Source: Chelydra serpentina (Eukaryota; Chordata; Testudines; Chelydridae). From it: a DNA stretch of 64,000 bases. Where the stretch lies: the NCBI GenBank assembly GCA_037349315.1, contig JBAIAC010000006.1, forward strand, positions 54,370,501 to 54,434,500, given 5' to 3'. The notes beneath the pieces were generated by a model. The model was not told where the DNA came from, ran no database searches, and saw only the letters and a list, made by a program, of their open reading frames with translations. Positions within the stretch are counted from its first letter, which is position 1; each line of letters starts with the position of its first letter. This document shows positions 60,130 through 64,000 of this stretch, piece by piece. The position numbers were made by a program, and so were the translations under genes.

Positions 60130-61188
60130 TGCATGGCTGAACCCGTCTGAGCTACACTGCTCCGGCCCGGTGCAACAAGTCTTGCTAAGTAGCCGGAAGC
60201 CCTCTACCAGGTCCACCTACTTGGCCAAGTGGAAACGTTTTTCCTGCTGGTGCGGCCCTCGGGCTGTCAACCCTTCACAGGTGCCAGTGCATAGCATTCT
60301 GGACTACCTCCTGTCTTTAAAGGAGCAGGGTCTGGCGCTTTCCTCGCTAAAGGTCCACCTGGCGGCAATCTCGGCCTTTCACCCTGGCGAGAATGGGCGC
60401 TCGATCTTTTCCAACCCCATGGTCAGCAGGTTCCTCAAGGGGTTAGAATGTCTATGCCTGTTGGTTCGCCGTCCGGTCCCCACTTGGGACCTCAACCTTG
60501 TCATAACCAGGCTCATGGGGGCCCCATTTGAGCCTATGGCCACCTGCTCGCTCCTGTACCTCTCCTGGAAGACGGCCTTCCTCGTAGCCATCACTTCGGT
60601 GAGGCGTGTATCTGAACTCAGAGCGCTCACTTCGGAACCCCCTTACACGGTGTTCCACAAGGACAAGGTACAGCTGCGACCACACCCGGCCTTCCTGCCA
60701 AGGTAGCGTTGGCCTTTCATATTAACCAGGACATTTTTCTGACGGTCTTCTACCCGAAGCCGCATGCCTCTCCAAGGGAGCAGCAACTCCATTCCTTGGA
60801 CGTCCGTAGGGCCCTCGCCTTCTACATCGAGCGGACAAAGCCCTTTCGGAAAACGACTCAGCTATTCGTCGCCGTGGCAGACCGAATGAAGGGCCTCCCG
60901 GTCTCCTCCCAATGCATCTCGTCCTGGATCACATCATGCATCTGGACGTGTTATGACTTGGCTGGTGTTCCCACCACGCACCCTACTGCCCACTCCACCC
61001 GAGCTCAAGCCTCGTCCTCCGCCTTCCTGGTGCACATACCTATACAGGAGATATGTAGGGCAGCAACCTGGTCATCGGTGCACACCTTTGCCACTCACTA
61101 TGCCACAGTTCAGCATTCCAGGGAGGACGCTGCGTTTGGTTCAGCGGTCCTATGCTCTGCAGTATCACAATCCGACCCCACCTCCTAG
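60130..61188 (+). pseudogene. DIRS tyrosine recombinase, one frameshift
   Basis: The N-terminal SAM-like core-binding part reads SRKPSTRSTYLAKWKRF and LSSLKVHLAAISAF. It is followed by the first catalytic arginine in SVRRVSELRAL (60599-60631). At about 60703 a single-base loss ends this frame, and the catalytic half resumes at 60709-61188. That half carries HSTR (60991-61002, the HxxR box), then AATWSS and the tyrosine in THYATVQ (codon 61099-61101). The R...HxxR...Y catalytic set is intact across the two frames. The enzyme would integrate the circular DNA copy by recombination. Confidence 0.9.
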
Positions 61189-61208
61189 GTAGGGCTTGGG
61201 AGTCACCT

Positions 61209-61303
61209 AATTGGAATACATATGAGCAATCACTCGAAGAAGAAAAGACGGTTACTCACTGTAGTAACTGTTGTTCTTCGAGATGTGTTGCTCATATCTA
61301 TTC
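61209..61303 (+). repeat. DIRS internal complementary region
   Basis: The first 37 bp (61209-61245) are the reverse complement of the extreme left end (55499-55537). The next 58 bp (61246-61303) are the reverse complement of the extreme right end (about 61487-61548), with about three mismatches. This bipartite layout is the known template for closing the DIRS circular intermediate. Confidence 0.88.
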
Positions 61304-61304
61304 C

Positions 61305-61548
61305 AAACCTGCCCTCCATCCCCACTGTCGGAATAGCCAGCAAGAAGGAACTGAGAGGGCGCTGGGCCGGCTGGGGTATATATCAGGTACCGCAATGGCG
61401 CCACTCCAGGGGGTGCCAGCCGGCCCACTGAGTGTTGCTAGGGTAAAAGTCTTCCGACGATTGTGCACGCCGCGCGCACACACCCTAATTAGAATAGATA
61501 TGAGCAACACATCTCGAAGAGCAACAGTTACTACGGTGAGTAACCGTC
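61305..61548 (+). repeat. DIRS right inverted terminal repeat
   Basis: It contains the inverse of the left repeat (gggcgctgggccggctgggg; ctagggtaaaagtcttccga) and runs out to agtaaccgtc. The element's last bases continue after the solo LTR at 62267. Confidence 0.85.
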
Positions 61549-62266
61549 TGTAGTGGGGTGAATACCCCGCTCCTGCCCTGAGGGGCTGGAAACAGCCCTA
61601 GGAGAGGGCTGAGGCGGAGAAGCTGGGCTGAGTGGCAAAGCAGCCACAGCTGTGGCCAGTTAATCAGGGCCCAGCTGGCCCTTATAAGAGGGCAGTGGGC
61701 CTGGAGCAGAAGACACTCTTCCTCTGCCTGTAGAGGGAGAAGGGCCTGGCTGCAGGACCTAAGCAGGGTACTGGAGTGGAGCAGGGCTGGGGAAAGGCCC
61801 AGGGAACTGGGGAGCTCTGGCCTAGGAAAACCCCAGGCTGCAGGCCTGGTAAGGCCAGACCAGGTACTGGGATTGCAGGGGTAACCCACGGGTAGGCCAA
61901 GGCAGCAGGTCCAAACCCCCTTTGCCTGTGATGAGTGGCTTATACTGCAGTCTGCCCCAGGGCGCGGGGGCTAGCTGGTGACTGGCAGTAGCCTAAGACT
62001 GAGGCGAGGTGGGGTAGTGGGTTGGGGGTTCCCCTGGGGAGGGGAGACCCAGATCTGTGGAGTACGGCCGGGAGGGGCAGCACCCTAGTTAAAGGGGCAA
62101 CACCCTAGTTAAAGGGGCACCGGGTCCTAGGAGGGACTCGTGGGCCTCAGCAGAAAGTGGGAAAGCCGGATCCCCGGTCTGCAGAGGGCGCTCCAGGGCT
62201 GGACAAGCTAATTCCCAGGAGAGACCAGCAGGAGGCGCCGCCGGGTGAGTCCGAGCTCCCCTTACA
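61549..62266 (+). mobile_element. Solo LTR with 5-bp TSD
   Basis: The segment starts TGTAGTGGGG and ends CCCCTTACA (TG...CA termini). It is flanked by perfect 5-bp repeats CCGTC (61544-61548 and 62267-62271). A TATA-like CCTTATAAGAGG lies near 61680. A short internal duplication (accctagttaaaggggca) is at about 62082-62120. At 718 bp with no internal coding region, it is a solo LTR of an LTR retroelement or endogenous retrovirus. It landed in the last few bases of the DIRS element, so it is younger than that insertion. The strand is taken from the TATA-like box. Confidence 0.85.
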
Positions 62267-62273
62267 CCGTCTT

Positions 62274-64000
62274 ATTCAGGGTTTCAGTGTTTGGGTCTTT
62301 TTTATTTGTGTTTGTATAGTGCCTAGCACAACGGGGACCTGGTCCATCACTAGGCTCCTAAGCACAACCATAATAGAAATGGTAAATCATCATCATCAAT
62401 AATTTTCACAGCCCCTCACTCCAGAACTATAGTATATGTTCTTACCTACTTTTATAAAGCTCCATGAAACCTCCCCAACTCTCCATCAGCCCTGTTTCCC
62501 TTCTTCCCTTCACCTCTAAACTCATCAACACTGAATAAACCATTTACAACTATTGCTTGAATTTCTTTTGTCCAAGCTAGTCATGGATTCCTTCTACTCT
62601 ACTGAAACTGGTATCACTAAGGTCTCTAATAAGTTTTCACAGCCAAATCTCAGGGCTTCTTACTCCATCCTCATCTTCCTTGACATAACATCTCTTCACC
62701 ATCTCCCCTTCCTTCCATTCTTCCACTTGCACAAGCCCTACCACATTCTTCTCTCTGACTACTTTATACCTAGCTCCTCTCGTTGCCCTTTCTTCCTTCA
62801 CAAATCTTCCACTTGCAATCATTTCCCATGTTCACTTCCTCTTTGTTTCTGGTATCATCTGTCCTAAGCTGATCCTCCTTTTATTGCTGCCACCCCTTCC
62901 TTTCCCCCGTTATGCTGGTTTTAATTCTGCTGACCTTGTTTCCAGTGCTGTTCTTTCTCATAATGCCACCTAGAAGCAGCAGGTAGGGATCACAGGATGA
63001 CTATGAGCTGCCAATGTAATGTGGCTGTGAAAAAGACTAATGCATCAGGAGAGGCATTTCCATTAGAGATAGTGAAGTATTATTACCATTATACAAGGCA
63101 TGGCGAGACCCAGAGGTGCCAACTTTCTGAGTTCGCAAGGGGTGCTCTGCCAGTCCAGGCGGAGGGGCAATGGTTTTCCTGAGCGTGCCCTGCTGGCTGC
63201 GGAGCAGCCTGACTGACCGCTTCTGGAGGGTGCAGGCGGTGCGCATGTGCGAGTGAGTGAATCCAGTCCCCGCTTCCCTGTACCGGAGCCGGCCAGGCCT
63301 CCTCCCCGGGCCTCTTTCCTCCCCAGCCCCATGCCGCTGACAGGCTCAGCGCCTGCCTGGCCTGGCCTTGCTTCCTTTGGCACATCTGCTGGGAGCCAGG
63401 CTCTTTCTACTGCCCTCTCCCCACCTTGTGGCCAGAGCCCGCCGCAGGGGGGAATTTCAGAGTGGCGGCGGGCTGAGCAGCTGCTCAGCCCGCCGCTGCT
63501 CTAGGATTCCCCCCGTGGGCTCCTGCCAGCCTGGGTGAAAGAACCCAGGCCAGCAGCGGGCTCTTGGTGAGGACAGCAGTGGGACCCCTGGTGGGCGCCA
63601 CTTTTGGAAAATGTCCTCAGGGGGAACGGCCACTCCCACTGCTCCCCCCCTAGCTACACTACTGCATCCGTCTAGAAAGGCAAATAAAATGAGAGGGCGA
63701 AACACACAAAAATGTGGGCAAAACACAGCAGAAATTGCTGTTTTGTGCCAATTAATCCAAAAAGTCAAAGTAACACAAGTTCTGGGAGAGGGATGGATTT
63801 GACTTTCCAGTAAACAGTGTAACAGAGATGAGGGCCATGAACAGAAAAGCTCTCCAAAGCAAAAGTTGAGACTCTTGACTTAGGAAATCAGAGTAGCTCA
63901 TGTAGCTGTGTACAATGGCATAAGAATGATCTAAGATTAATGGGAAAAGTGAAAATCACCTGTGTGCAGAGAAGTGAGGCCAAAAATAATAATAATAGTA
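62274..64000. other. Intronic sequence with repeat fragments
   Basis: A LINE-tail-like piece (gtatagtgcctagcacaacgg) lies at about 62290-62400. Pyrimidine-rich unique-looking sequence follows (62410-62960), then a GC-rich repeat-like block (about 63110-63665) that ends 'ccctagctacactactg', resembling a hAT-type end, with no TSD found. No gene is supported. Confidence 0.45.

Larger units (their letters stand above)
55499..62273 (+). mobile_element. DIRS-type tyrosine-recombinase retrotransposon, near full length
   Basis: All hallmarks of DIRS elements are present in order: a left inverted terminal repeat (55499-55690), a gag-like region (55892-58235), reverse transcriptase/RNase H (58232-59860), a tyrosine recombinase (60130-61188), an internal complementary region (61209-61303) and a right inverted terminal repeat (61305-61548). 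The last few bases follow a solo LTR insertion (62267-62273). No target duplication is expected for this class. At least one in-frame stop and several frame breaks show it is inactive. The copy is young enough that every domain is readable. Confidence 0.93.
31884..64000 (-). other. FILIP1: FILIP1 upstream intron (partial)
   Basis: From the large exon's acceptor to the right edge I found no further FILIP1 exon. I looked for the conserved N-terminal segment that should precede LKKLLEQEK and did not see it. The whole span is therefore best read as one long intron filled with repeats. A short exon could still have been missed by eye. Confidence 0.6.

Overview
This is vertebrate nuclear DNA and most likely comes from a turtle. 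Three things point there: CR1 LINEs carrying a FADD-type reverse transcriptase, tRNA-headed SINEs of the kind known from cryptodiran turtles, and young Penelope-like, DIRS and hAT-type insertions. Only two host genes are present, and both read on the minus strand. Their order (FILIP1, then TMEM30A) matches the conserved vertebrate neighbourhood known from human chromosome 6q. Everything else is intron, intergenic DNA and layered transposable elements.

Layout. 1-7567 holds TMEM30A intron 2 (partial), exon 2 (1241-1357) and intron 1. 7568-7825 is TMEM30A coding exon 1, set in a CpG island that runs to about 8500. 7826-22761 is the intergenic spacer between the TMEM30A promoter and the FILIP1 3' end. 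It carries several Penelope-like (PLE) insertions, a non-LTR retrotransposon fragment, MITEs, SINEs and a three-level nest around a 59-bp minisatellite. 22762-22968 is the terminal coding exon of FILIP1 and 29081-31883 is its giant coiled-coil exon; a CR1 copy lies in the intron between them. From 31884 to the right end the window appears to be a single very long FILIP1 intron. It contains a diverged long CR1 with nested SINE and PLE insertions, several hAT-like elements with clear 8-bp target-site duplications (TSDs), another old CR1, and a nearly full-length but mutated DIRS-type tyrosine-recombinase retrotransposon (about 55499-62273) with a solo LTR in its right end. The remaining 5' exons of FILIP1 and exons 3 onward of TMEM30A were not found and presumably lie outside the window.

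The two genes have unrelated jobs. TMEM30A (CDC50A) is the obligate beta subunit of P4-ATPase phospholipid flippases. FILIP1 is a filamin-A-interacting coiled-coil protein of the actin cytoskeleton. The notable biology is in the mobile elements: PLE insertions that are self-complementary, carry a hammerhead-ribozyme-like core and have exact TSDs; a PLE copy with a GIY-YIG endonuclease coding segment; and a DIRS element that keeps its internal complementary region and recombinase active-site residues but has at least one stop and several frame breaks. All boundaries come from reading the sequence by eye; no database search was possible.
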